Assembly (NCBI GenBank): GCA_004843165.1
Contig: CP039459.1
Coordinates: 1,689,001-1,753,000, forward strand
DNA: 64,000 nt
Direction: 5' to 3'
Source of the DNA: Acetobacteraceae bacterium
Lineage (GTDB): Bacteria > Pseudomonadota > Alphaproteobacteria > Acetobacterales > Acetobacteraceae
Shown here: positions 8,286-16,010 of the stretch, piece by piece
Layout: each line of letters begins with the position of its first letter
Position numbering within the stretch: position 1 is the stretch's first letter
The notes under the pieces: model-generated
What the model saw: the letters and a program-made list of their open reading frames with translations, nothing else
Database searches by the model: none
What the model was told of the DNA's origin: nothing
Translations under genes and position numbers: made by a program

Positions 8286-8480
8286 GCTGAAAAACCTTTC
8301 ATCAATGATTTAAGTTGGCGGAACGTAAAGGATCTTCTGAAAAAGAATAACTTTTTCTTAAATGATTCTATGTATTATATGCTTATAATTTGATTTTATG
8401 AAAAAAGAATTAACGTTTTTGAGACTTTCTTCCTTAAAAGAAAGGGCGTTTACGGAGATTTTTGGAAGGTTCAGCTGGGG

Positions 8481-9512
8481 ATGCAAAATCTTGTCGATCA
8501 AAAAGCATTGGAAGAGAAAAATTCGGCAGCTTTATGCGCTTCTTGGGAGAATTCTTCCGCTTTTTCTATTGTAGATTTACACGCTGCCTTAGCCTGTCAA
8601 ATGGATTGGGGAGTCTCAGATGTTTTTGATGCACTTCCGGGTCTTTCGGCAGAGAAATACGAAGAAACAGAGCAAAAAACCAATCCTTTTTCATTCTTAT
8701 CCTCTCATGCTTCAGGAGTCTTCGTAGAAGAGAGACTCTCTGCTATTGGGAATAGTTCACAAAAGAAACCGCTTTCACAAACAGCACGTGCCCTTTTAGA
8801 TGCGCCGCCAAAAGTCAATATTGCGAGAGCCCCTGTTTCGCAAATTTCAATCAAGGATTTGACGCTTAAGCTTCAAGAAACGCAGACGATTGAAGACGCC
8901 TTAGCATGTGCAAGATCATTTGGTGGTGCAGGTTTAGCTCAAACAGCTTTAAACGATATTAAAGGCGCAACAGGCATAAAGGGCGGTGGTTTTTTTGTCA
9001 GTTCAGAAATTTCTCAGGAATCTGAAAGAGCAGGAAAGATATTGGTAGGCGATGAGGGGCTTTTAATGCGGCGGCTTTTTCTCTCTGTTGGACTTTCTTT
9101 AGAGGCGCTTGGATCAGCACCAGCCTTGCCTTGGCGCCCGCCAGGTGGACGAGATCCATTACCCGAAGAGGTTGAGGCATGTGTTCCCCTGCTGAAACGG
9201 ATGATTGTGTTGAACGCACCAAAATGGATTGTTACTTTTGGTAGCTTATCGGCACGTATGCTTTTGGATAATGTGCCGCAGGATGAAACGGAGGGGGGCG
9301 TAAAGCGTTTTTTGCGTCCTTCCTTCCGTCTTTCTTCTGTAAGAGGGCGTTGGCATAAGGTTTCTTTTTTAGGGATGGAGGAAAAAATAAATATTTTTCC
9401 ATTGATCTCTCCTGCCCGCTTGAAAAATTCTGCGAGAATGCGTCAGTCTATGTGGCAGGATCTTCAGGTTTTTAAGCAAGGATTGGCTGAAATTTCAGAA
9501 AGAGAAAAATAA
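8481..9512 (+). CDS. Uracil-DNA-glycosylase-fold protein with degenerate active site
   Basis: A 343-residue protein whose C-terminal 200 residues follow the family 4/5 uracil-DNA glycosylase pattern, most clearly in LPWRPPGGRDPLPEEVEAC and the spacing around AGKILVGDEGLLMRRLF. The catalytic features are missing. Where active enzymes have GEAPG, this one has SSEIS (residues 174-178). The Asn before the LPWRPP block is replaced (SAPALPW), and the HPA/HPS motif reads SPA in FPLISPARL. The first FeS-cluster Cys (FDGCxL in relatives) is Ala in FGGAGLAQ; the Cys in VEAC remains. The N-terminal 120 residues show no domain I recognise. It faces away from ispE and is probably monocistronic. It may be a pseudoenzyme with a DNA-binding or structural role. 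Confidence 0.65.
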   Translation: MQNLVDQKALEEKNSAALCASWENSSAFSIVDLHAALACQMDWGVSDVFDALPGLSAEKYEETEQKTNPFSFLSSHASGVFVEERLSAIGNSSQKKPLSQTARALLDAPPKVNIARAPVSQISIKDLTLKLQETQTIEDALACARSFGGAGLAQTALNDIKGATGIKGGGFFVSSEISQESERAGKILVGDEGLLMRRLFLSVGLSLEALGSAPALPWRPPGGRDPLPEEVEACVPLLKRMIVLNAPKWIVTFGSLSARMLLDNVPQDETEGGVKRFLRPSFRLSSVRGRWHKVSFLGMEEKINIFPLISPARLKNSARMRQSMWQDLQVFKQGLAEISEREK

Positions 9513-9674
9513 TTTTTCATTTTTCTTTTTCATAGTCTCAAAAAGAAAACGCTGATATATTGCACAGGAATCTAGATCTACAAAGATGACCCTAGCTTCA
9601 GATTTTATGTCATCAAAAACTGATTTTTCTATAAAATCTAATAAGACATAATAATCTTTTACGCAGATAAAGAT

Positions 9675-9700
9675 TGTAGATGTGTAAGATCGCACCTACA
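9675..9700. repeat. Imperfect inverted repeat upstream of edd
   Basis: TGTAGATGTG and CGCACCTACA flank a 6-bp centre and pair over ten positions, with one mismatch and one G-U. Its place 88 bp before edd suggests an operator or a leader stem-loop. Confidence 0.45.
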
Positions 9701-9735
9701 TGCGTGAGGAAGATGAGGTAAGTCTGTTTTTTAAA

Positions 9736-9768
9736 CCTCGTGGCAATATTGAAGAAGCCCTAACGAGG
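9736..9768 (+). repeat. Short stem in the edd leader
   Basis: CCTCGT at 9736-9741 and ACGAGG at 9763-9768 are perfect complements 21 nt apart, just upstream of the edd Shine-Dalgarno (GGAGAGG). A leader structure is possible; six base pairs may also be chance. Confidence 0.3.
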
Positions 9769-9788
9769 AAATATAGAGGAGAGGTTTT

Positions 9789-11651
9789 ATGTCGCTAAAT
9801 CCAGTTGTTGAAGCGGTTACCGCTGATATTCGGAAAAGATCCGCAAAAACGCGTACTGCTTATTTGCAACTGATGAAGCGGAATAAGGAAAAGGGAATTT
9901 CTCGTCCTAAATTGGCTTGCGGCAATTTAGCGCATGCTGTTGCCGCTTGCAGTGATGATAAGCCTGCTTTGATTGCAGACCGTACGCCAAATATTGGTAT
10001 TATCACCTCTTACAATGATGTACTTTCAGCACATCAGCCTTATGCAAACTATCCTAATCAAATGCGTATTTTCGCCCGCGAAGCAGGGGCAACAGCTCAG
10101 GTTGCCGGCGGCGTTCCAGCGATGTGCGATGGGGTTACTCAAGGGCAGGAAGGGATGGATCTGTCTCTCTTCTCAAGAGAGACAATTGCACTCTCTACCG
10201 CTATCGGTCTGAGCCATGGTATGTTCGATGCGGTTGCTTTGTTGGGTGTTTGCGATAAAATTGTCCCAGGTCTTTTGATCGGTGCATTGCGTTTTGGACA
10301 TCTGCCCACAATGTTCTTCCCGGCAGGCCCAATGACTTCCGGTCTTCCAAATAAAGAAAAAATCCGTATTCGTCAGCTTTATGCACAGAAAAAAATTGGC
10401 AAAGACGAGCTGCTAAAAGCAGAGATGGAATCTTATCACGCTCCTGGAACCTGTACTTTCTACGGCACGGCAAATAGTAACCAAATGCTTGTAGAAGTTA
10501 TGGGTTTGATGATGCCAGACGGTTCTTTCGTCAATGCAGACACAAAATTGCGCCAGGAAATGATTCGTAACTCAACCCATCGTTTGGCAAAAATGAGTCA
10601 TTTTGGCAGTGATGAGCGTACATTGGCAGAATGCGTTGATGAACGTGCGATTGTGAATGCAATTGTTGGTTTGATGGCAACAGGGGGTTCTACGAATTTG
10701 ACCATGCACATTCCTGCAATTGCACGTGCTGCAGGAATTAAAGTGACATGGGAGGATTTTGAACGTCTTTCCAAAGAAGTTCCGCTTCTTTGCCGTGTTT
10801 ATCCAAATGGTCCGGCGGATGTGAATGCTTTCCGTAAGGCCGGCGGTCTTCCTTTTGTGATCAACCAACTGATGAAGGGCGGTCTTTTACACGATATTTG
10901 CACTGTTTCCGAAGACGGTTATAAAGCTTATTGCTTAGAAGCAAATTTGGATGACAATGGTAAGCTTGTTTACGCAGAAAGAAAAACTTCTGGAGATGAG
11001 GACATTATCCGTCCAATCGATAATCCGTTTCAAAAAGATGGCGGTATGTTGATGCTTAAAGGTAATTTGGGACGTGGTGTTTATAAAATCAGTGCCGTTC
11101 AGCCAGAACATCAAAGTGTTGAAGCGCCATGCCGTGTTTTCGAAACACAGCAAGCTGTTGTCGATGCCTATGAAAATGGTGAATTGAATAAAGATGTTGT
11201 TATTGTCTTAAGGGGTCAAGGACCACAGGCAAATGGTATGCCTGAACTTCATCGTCTGATGCCGCTTCTTGGTGTTCTTCAGGATGAAGGCCGTCATGTT
11301 GCTGTTGTAACAGATGGCAGAATGTCCGGTGCCAGTGGTAAAGTCCCTTCTGCACTTCACGTTTATCCAGAGGCGGTTACCGGTGGGCCAATCTCTCTTT
11401 TAAGAGATGGTGATGTCGTCCGTCTTTGCGGTAAAACAGGTGAGCTATCTGCACGTGTTGATGAAAAAGAATGGGCAGAGCGTAAACCTCAGATTCCTGT
11501 TCCTGAAGTTGAGGGAACCGGTCGTGAACTTTTTGCGATTTTCCGTCATTCCGCTCCGGCTTTGCCAGAGGATGGCGCATCTTCGATGCTTCATCTTATG
11601 GATGAAGAGATTGAAGCGCTTCATGGTGGTTTAACAGGTCGCGATCTTTAA
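9789..11651 (+). CDS. edd: Phosphogluconate dehydratase
   Basis: Dehydrates 6-phosphogluconate to 2-keto-3-deoxy-6-phosphogluconate, the committed Entner-Doudoroff step. The 620-residue length fits the ILVD/Edd family. Cysteines expected to bind the iron-sulfur cluster are in MCDGVTQGQEG, GVCDKIVPG and GTCTFYGTANSNQM; GGSTNLTMH and the late DGRMSGASGKVPSALH are also diagnostic. The dihydroxyacid dehydratase paralogue (IlvD) is usually shorter and not followed by eda. A strong Shine-Dalgarno (GGAGAGG) precedes the ATG. eda follows after 21 bp. The 276-bp upstream spacer holds two inverted repeats that may control the operon. Codon use is like that of its neighbours. Confidence 0.96.
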   Translation: MSLNPVVEAVTADIRKRSAKTRTAYLQLMKRNKEKGISRPKLACGNLAHAVAACSDDKPALIADRTPNIGIITSYNDVLSAHQPYANYPNQMRIFAREAGATAQVAGGVPAMCDGVTQGQEGMDLSLFSRETIALSTAIGLSHGMFDAVALLGVCDKIVPGLLIGALRFGHLPTMFFPAGPMTSGLPNKEKIRIRQLYAQKKIGKDELLKAEMESYHAPGTCTFYGTANSNQMLVEVMGLMMPDGSFVNADTKLRQEMIRNSTHRLAKMSHFGSDERTLAECVDERAIVNAIVGLMATGGSTNLTMHIPAIARAAGIKVTWEDFERLSKEVPLLCRVYPNGPADVNAFRKAGGLPFVINQLMKGGLLHDICTVSEDGYKAYCLEANLDDNGKLVYAERKTSGDEDIIRPIDNPFQKDGGMLMLKGNLGRGVYKISAVQPEHQSVEAPCRVFETQQAVVDAYENGELNKDVVIVLRGQGPQANGMPELHRLMPLLGVLQDEGRHVAVVTDGRMSGASGKVPSALHVYPEAVTGGPISLLRDGDVVRLCGKTGELSARVDEKEWAERKPQIPVPEVEGTGRELFAIFRHSAPALPEDGASSMLHLMDEEIEALHGGLTGRDL

Positions 11652-11672
11652 TTTAGAACAAAGGAAAAAATA

Positions 11673-12287
11673 ATGCCTGTGAATAAAATTAAAGAGGTTG
11701 TTAAAACCTCTCCTATCGTGCCTGTTTTAACTCTTGATGATGCTGCGCAAGCACATGCTGTCGGGGAGGCGCTTGTTACGGCAGGCGTCAAGCTTTTAGA
11801 AGTGACTCTTCGGACAGAGGCTGGTCTTCAGTCCATTAAGGAAATGTCACGTATTGAAGGCGCCGTTGTCGGCGCAGGGACAGTTTTGGATGCAGAACTT
11901 GCAAAAAAAGCTGTTGATGCCGGTGCAACTTTTCTCGTAAGCCCAGGTCTCAGCGCTGGTGTTGCAAAAGAGGCAGAAAGACTTAATGTGCCTTATCTGC
12001 CGGGTGTTGCAACCTCTACAGATATTATGCAAGCCAGAGATCTTGGGATTAATTGGTTAAAATTCTTCCCTGCAGGCGCATTGGGCGGTATTAAAACGCT
12101 TAAAGGCTATGCCTCTGTTTTCCCTGAAATCGAGTGGATGCCTTCTGGCGGCATTAGTGAAAATGATTATGCTCAATGGTTAGAACTTTCTAAAGTGATT
12201 GCTGTTGGCGGATCATGGCTCACAAGCGGTGGTGCCGATGCAAAAGAAATTCATGCGCGTGCAAAGCGTTTGAAACTTGTTGCCTAA
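11673..12287 (+). CDS. eda: KDPG aldolase (2-dehydro-3-deoxy-phosphogluconate aldolase)
   Basis: Cleaves KDPG to pyruvate and glyceraldehyde 3-phosphate, finishing the Entner-Doudoroff pathway. The 204-residue protein has the usual trimeric-aldolase pattern: KLLEVTLRT with the catalytic Glu at about residue 45, GAGTVLD, FLVSPGLS, and WLKFFPAGALGG, whose Lys forms the Schiff base. The C-terminal IAVGGSWL phosphate site is also present. The start has AAAGGAAAA at good spacing. It sits 21 bp behind edd and 14 bp before a small secreted-protein gene, so all three are likely one transcript. Confidence 0.96.
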   Translation: MPVNKIKEVVKTSPIVPVLTLDDAAQAHAVGEALVTAGVKLLEVTLRTEAGLQSIKEMSRIEGAVVGAGTVLDAELAKKAVDAGATFLVSPGLSAGVAKEAERLNVPYLPGVATSTDIMQARDLGINWLKFFPAGALGGIKTLKGYASVFPEIEWMPSGGISENDYAQWLELSKVIAVGGSWLTSGGADAKEIHARAKRLKLVA

Positions 12288-12301
12288 AATAGAGGTTTAG
12301 G

Positions 12302-12727
12302 GTGTTTATTTCTTCTTTTAAAATACACTCTAAAAAGGCTTTGGCGGTCATGGGGCTTTCCGCTCTTATGGCCGCTGGTCTTCTTTTTGATACGACTGTT
12401 TTTGCTGCACCTTGTCAGTTTGACGTTGATACTCTTGCCTTAAAAACTGGAACGGTGACGAGAATTAGCGGAGATGGGGTTATCATTTCTGACGGGACAG
12501 ATGTTATTCTGCCAGAGGCGTTATTGCCCTATGCCCGTTTAAATCAGCCCCTCAAAGTAAAAGGGCTGGCAGGAATTAAAGAGAAACAATTTTGGGCGGT
12601 TGCAGTTCTCTTACCAAATGATGATGCGGTTTGTCCTAATGTTGGTGATGTTCGTAAAGGGGCACATCCCGGATCGAATGTTTATGATGTTATCATTGGT
12701 GGGGTTCGTCCTACACCGCCATTATAG
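12302..12727 (+). CDS. Small secreted protein of unknown function in the edd-eda operon
   Basis: I do not recognise this 141-residue protein. A GTG start with AGAGG 6 nt upstream gives a basic N-terminus and a hydrophobic segment (about residues 14-33) with a probable signal-peptidase site near VFAAP. The mature part of about 105 residues is beta-rich, with TGTVTRISGDGVIISDG and LNQPLKVKGLAG, a pattern that could be an OB-like or SH3-like barrel. It has two cysteines (APCQFD and AVCPN) that could form one disulfide, and ends in a Pro-rich tail. Its 14-bp distance from eda suggests co-expression with sugar catabolism, but nothing in the sequence ties it to an enzyme activity. Confidence 0.75.
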   Translation: MFISSFKIHSKKALAVMGLSALMAAGLLFDTTVFAAPCQFDVDTLALKTGTVTRISGDGVIISDGTDVILPEALLPYARLNQPLKVKGLAGIKEKQFWAVAVLLPNDDAVCPNVGDVRKGAHPGSNVYDVIIGGVRPTPPL

Positions 12728-12762
12728 TTCTTACCTGTCATTTTTTCTTAGGATGAATTCAT

Positions 12763-13533
12763 TTGGTGTTCAAAATCGCCTTTCTGCATTCTAAAACGCC
12801 AAAAGCAAGCAAAGCGACAGAAGCTTTGGTCGAAGCTTATGGAAACTATTCAATAGAGCAGGCAGATATAATTGTTTGCTTGGGGGGAGATGGTTTTCTT
12901 TTAGAAACACTTCATCGTATCTCCTCACGGAAAATTCCTGTTTATGGGATTAATTATGGAACAGTTGGCTTTTTACTCAATACACCTTTAAGCCATACAG
13001 ATGATTTGAAAAAAAGGCTTTTGGATGCACAGCCTGTCAAAATCTCGCCCTTACGAATGAGCGTAAAGAAGGTGGATGGCACAGTACAGGAAGCGCTTGG
13101 TTTTAATGATATTTTTATTTTTAGACAAAGCCACCAAACCATCCGTACCCGTATCGAAGTTGACGGACGCACACGCCTTTTTGATTTAAAAAGCGATGGT
13201 GTTATTCTTTCAACACCCGCAGGTTCGACCGCTTATAATTATTCTGTCAGAGGTCCAATCGTTCCTTTGAATGCAAATATTTTGCCGCTGACGCCTATTG
13301 CACCAACCAATCCTCGTCATTGGGGAGGAGCACTTCTACCTATGGGGTCTTCGGTGAAATTTATCCTTTCCGAAACGGATAAACGTCCTGCCGCTGCAGT
13401 TGCAGATTCACGTGAAATTAGGGATGTGGTAGAGGTCTCTGCTCGGATGGATCTTTCTATCGAGGCAACATTGCTTTTTGATCCAGAATTCAGCCTTTCT
13501 GAAAAAATGGTTCAGCAACAATTCTCCGGATAA
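12763..13533 (+). CDS. nadK: NAD kinase
   Basis: Phosphorylates NAD to NADP. Family motifs are present in order: VCLGGDGFLLETLH (the GGDG loop) near residue 45, YGINYGTVGFLLN, LGFNDIFIF, and STPAGSTAYNYSVRGPIVP at about residue 155. The 256-residue length is the normal short bacterial form. The frame can start at TTG 12763 (AGGA 9 nt upstream) or at GTG 12766; the N-terminus is FKIAFLHSK in either case. It is 35 bp downstream of the small secreted-protein gene and may be the last gene of the edd operon. Its stop touches the end of a convergent lipoprotein gene, with no room for a dedicated terminator. Confidence 0.93.
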   Translation: MVFKIAFLHSKTPKASKATEALVEAYGNYSIEQADIIVCLGGDGFLLETLHRISSRKIPVYGINYGTVGFLLNTPLSHTDDLKKRLLDAQPVKISPLRMSVKKVDGTVQEALGFNDIFIFRQSHQTIRTRIEVDGRTRLFDLKSDGVILSTPAGSTAYNYSVRGPIVPLNANILPLTPIAPTNPRHWGGALLPMGSSVKFILSETDKRPAAAVADSREIRDVVEVSARMDLSIEATLLFDPEFSLSEKMVQQQFSG

Positions 13534-13797
13534 TTATAAAGGTTCTCCGTCAGGACCTCTTGCTATAGAGGTTTTTTGTGTCGGACGTGGGATTCTTAGC
13601 CCACAATCTGCACAATAGCTTTTGGAACGTGCAGGCCCATAATGAGAACTGCCATCTTCACCAATAGGGTAGCTACTTGCAAAAGGAATATTGGTAAGTG
13701 GATGGACATCTCTGACAGGGTTCGTATCACATCCTGTTAAGATAAGAAGCGTTGATCCTAAAAGCAGTCCCATTTTTTTCTGCGTGGGGTTGAACAT
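13534..13797 (-). CDS. Small lipoprotein of unknown function with a CxxC motif
   Basis: An 87-residue protein not recognised beyond its lipoprotein signal. It has MFNPTQKKMG, a hydrophobic core and the lipobox LTGC at about residues 20-23, so the mature part has only 65 residues. That part carries SYCADCGLRIPRP, a CxxC pair that could bind metal or form a disulfide. It starts one base after the stop of the hydroxyacid dehydrogenase gene (TGATATG arrangement) and so belongs to the same minus-strand operon. It ends exactly where nadK ends on the other strand. Confidence 0.75.
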   Translation of the reverse strand: MFNPTQKKMGLLLGSTLLILTGCDTNPVRDVHPLTNIPFASSYPIGEDGSSHYGPARSKSYCADCGLRIPRPTQKTSIARGPDGEPL

Positions 13798-13798
13798 A

Positions 13799-14746
13799 TC
13801 AGGAAAATCCTTTGAGCGGTGTCAGAAGCGGTTTATGCATAAAATATGCTTTTAAATTATCAATAACATTCATTGCCATAGCTTGTCGGGTCTCCAAAGC
13901 AGCTGAGCCTTGGTGCGGCTGAAGAATACAATTGGAAAGTGTATAAAATTCAGGATTGATTTGAGGCTCTGTCTGGAAAACATCTAACCCAGCCCCTTTG
14001 ATAATTTTATGTTTTAAGGCGCTTATGAGGGCGATTTCATCAATAACACTGCCTCTGGCAATATTGATGAGTAATCCATTTTGCCCTAGTTTTTTTAAAA
14101 TATTTTCATCAATTAAATGGGATGTTTCTTCTGTTCCCGCAATAGCAAGAATAAGAGAATCAGACCATTCTGCAAGCCTCTCTAGGCTCGCCTCCCGTTG
14201 AAAGCTAGCGCCACGATCTGAACGATTATAATAGCGGACAGAGGCACCAAGTGCTTTTACCCTGTGGGCAATAGCTTGGCCGATAGAACCAAAGCCGACA
14301 ATGCCAATTTTGGCGTTTTTGACTGAATGTCCGAGAGGCGGCTCTCCCATTTTTTCCCATGAGCCATCTTTCATCCATGCTGTATTTTTTAAAAAATTGC
14401 GTTTCAGATTGAGAAGAAACATGAGGGCACTATCTGCAACTTCATCAGCACTTATGCTGCCTGTTGTGGAGATTTTTATTTTTTTATCTCTCACTTTTTC
14501 TAGGGGAATACGATCAATACCAACACCAAAAACAGAAATCATTTCTAAAGCGGGAAGATTGTCGAAGAGTTTTTCAGGTAAGCCAATCGCACCATTCGTA
14601 ATAATTGCTTTTATATTTTGGCTTTGCGTCAGCTCACCGGCTTCATTGAGGTAACGCATGGTGAAAGGAAAGAGATTCTTGTCTATAAGCGCCTCAAAGC
14701 CCTCGTCTAAAAGGAGAACTTCAGAGCTGTGGGGATGGAGGGGCAT
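13799..14746 (-). CDS. D-isomer-specific 2-hydroxyacid dehydrogenase (glyoxylate/hydroxypyruvate reductase type)
   Basis: An NAD(P)H-dependent reductase of 2-keto acids. The nucleotide-binding motif is GIVGFGSIGQAIAHRV, and the catalytic Arg, Glu and His are visible in NIARGSVIDE, FQTEPQIN and LQPHQGSAALET. Arg or Ser in the YYNRSD position after the second beta strand suggests NADPH preference. I place the start at ATG 14746 (MPLHPHSSEVLLLDEG), where the conserved sequence begins. A TTG at 14785 would add 13 residues, overlap the phosphatase gene by 11 bp and has no Shine-Dalgarno. The true substrate (glyoxylate, hydroxypyruvate or 2-ketogluconate) cannot be decided; the last would suit an acetic acid bacterium. 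Confidence 0.88.
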   Translation of the reverse strand: MPLHPHSSEVLLLDEGFEALIDKNLFPFTMRYLNEAGELTQSQNIKAIITNGAIGLPEKLFDNLPALEMISVFGVGIDRIPLEKVRDKKIKISTTGSISADEVADSALMFLLNLKRNFLKNTAWMKDGSWEKMGEPPLGHSVKNAKIGIVGFGSIGQAIAHRVKALGASVRYYNRSDRGASFQREASLERLAEWSDSLILAIAGTEETSHLIDENILKKLGQNGLLINIARGSVIDEIALISALKHKIIKGAGLDVFQTEPQINPEFYTLSNCILQPHQGSAALETRQAMAMNVIDNLKAYFMHKPLLTPLKGFS

Positions 14747-14774
14747 TATATTCTCATTGGGAATTGGAGGGTTA

Positions 14775-15251
14775 TTATCTATCAAATAGCGCTATGGCTA
14801 ATTCAGAACAAGCTTCTTTGATTAAAGACCAAGAATATTCAAAGTCATTTTCAGATCCAAAATAAGGGTCTGGCACATTTTTATCTGTTGTCTGCGGAAG
14901 ATATTCCATCAAAAGAGAAATATGTGGGTTTGCGTTCTGTGGCTTTTCCTTTTTGAGCCAGTCAAAATGCGTTTGATCGAGTGCAATCATATGTGTAAAA
15001 CGCAGAAAATCCTCTTTGGTAACCTGGCGGGAAGAGAGTTGTTCCATCGCCAGTATTTGGGAGGGGTGATATTTTTGAATAATATTCTGAGCCCGAAAAT
15101 CTGGACGCTCATGTAGATTCCATCGTCCTGTTGCAGCAGAATCAATATCGCAGGTTAGCCCCCTTTTAGAAGCCTCTATTCTCATTGAAATTTCTGCTAA
15201 AGGGGAACGGCAAATGTTTCCTGTGCAGACAAAAAGAATAGAGGGCAACAT
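14775..15251 (-). CDS. Low-molecular-weight protein tyrosine phosphatase
   Basis: The N-terminus holds the P-loop FVCTGNICRSPLAE (CX5R with the nucleophile Cys at about residue 9), and the general acid is in VPDPYFGSENDFEY near residue 130, the two signatures of the LMW-PTP family. The length of 158 residues is standard. In bacteria these enzymes often control exopolysaccharide tyrosine kinases, but no kinase or polysaccharide gene is next to it. It is transcribed just ahead of the hydroxyacid dehydrogenase gene and 24 bp behind a lipoprotein gene. Confidence 0.93.
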   Translation of the reverse strand: MLPSILFVCTGNICRSPLAEISMRIEASKRGLTCDIDSAATGRWNLHERPDFRAQNIIQKYHPSQILAMEQLSSRQVTKEDFLRFTHMIALDQTHFDWLKKEKPQNANPHISLLMEYLPQTTDKNVPDPYFGSENDFEYSWSLIKEACSELAIALFDR

Positions 15252-15275
15252 AAAAGTACTAACCTGCGATAAAAA

Positions 15276-16010
15276 TCATTTCTTTGACGCTGCTTGTGCC
15301 GGAGCTGGCTTAGAAGCAGATGTAAGGGGTGCTGGCGCAGAGTTAGAGGCTGGCGCAGCAGGTGCTGGTGGAAGATTTTGAACAGGCGCTGATTGGATAG
15401 TCGTCGTCGCTGTCGGTGTCTCTAACTGTGGTGGCGCAACAAAACCGGCGGGTGCCTCTGTTTTAAGTTCCGTCTTGACGGAAGCAGGGGCTTTCCCTTC
15501 CTCACGCAATTGCTTTTCAAGCTTTTTAGCAGCCTCTCTTTCTGCTTTTTTCTGCTCTTTTTGCTCTCGTGTTAATTTAGGCGGTGTTGGTGGCGGGACA
15601 TAATCCGGCGGTGTAATGAATTTCTGGCACACTTGCGTGTCCTGATATTCTTTTTGATCACATCCCAACCACCATTGGAGAAGAGCATTCCCGAAATTTT
15701 TATGACGAATAATTTTCGTCGATTTTATCGGATGTTTTGCCTGATAAGCTTGGAACGCATCGAAAGTTGTTTTTTGGTAATCCGTCATCGCACTTAAGTT
15801 GCCATCAAGGATTTCCATATTACTTTTATCAATGGCGTAATAGGTTTTATTGCCGTAACGAATTTCCTCCCAATTGACATGTTTCAAGGAAGGCGGAGGT
15901 GCAATATTCTCACGTTCCTGTTCCTCCGGTGGAATGGTTACCCGGTGATATGTGGAAACCGCACAGCCAGACAAAAGCCCTACAGAAAGTAGTAAAAGAT
16001 ATTTATTCAT
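15276..16010 (-). CDS. Lipoprotein with a Pro/Ala-rich C-terminal tail, unknown function
   Basis: A 244-residue protein I do not recognise. It begins MNKYLLLLSVGLLSGCAVST, a short lipoprotein signal with lipobox LSGC. A globular part of about 110 residues follows, with QWWLGCDQ and QVCQKF (two Cys). Then comes a charged helical stretch (TREQKEQKKAEREAAKKLE) and a low-complexity Pro/Ala/Thr tail of about 75 residues. Its ATG overlaps the stop of the upstream gene by 4 bp (ATGA), so the two are translationally coupled. Together they pair an anchored coiled-coil inner-membrane protein with an outer-membrane lipoprotein, which suggests the two proteins touch across the periplasm. Confidence 0.75.
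   Translation of the reverse strand: MNKYLLLLSVGLLSGCAVSTYHRVTIPPEEQERENIAPPPSLKHVNWEEIRYGNKTYYAIDKSNMEILDGNLSAMTDYQKTTFDAFQAYQAKHPIKSTKIIRHKNFGNALLQWWLGCDQKEYQDTQVCQKFITPPDYVPPPTPPKLTREQKEQKKAEREAAKKLEKQLREEGKAPASVKTELKTEAPAGFVAPPQLETPTATTTIQSAPVQNLPPAPAAPASNSAPAPLTSASKPAPAQAASKK

Noticed and set aside
8240-8312. Frameshift as the cause of the missing ispE start
   Set aside because: The frame stays open for nine codons upstream of the candidate ATT, and a reasonable Shine-Dalgarno sits at the right distance; a frameshift is not needed to explain the data, although an error cannot be excluded.
8205-8393. A 62-codon plus-strand frame over the ispE start
   Set aside because: It is antisense to the conserved ispE N-terminus, has no ribosome site and resembles no protein.
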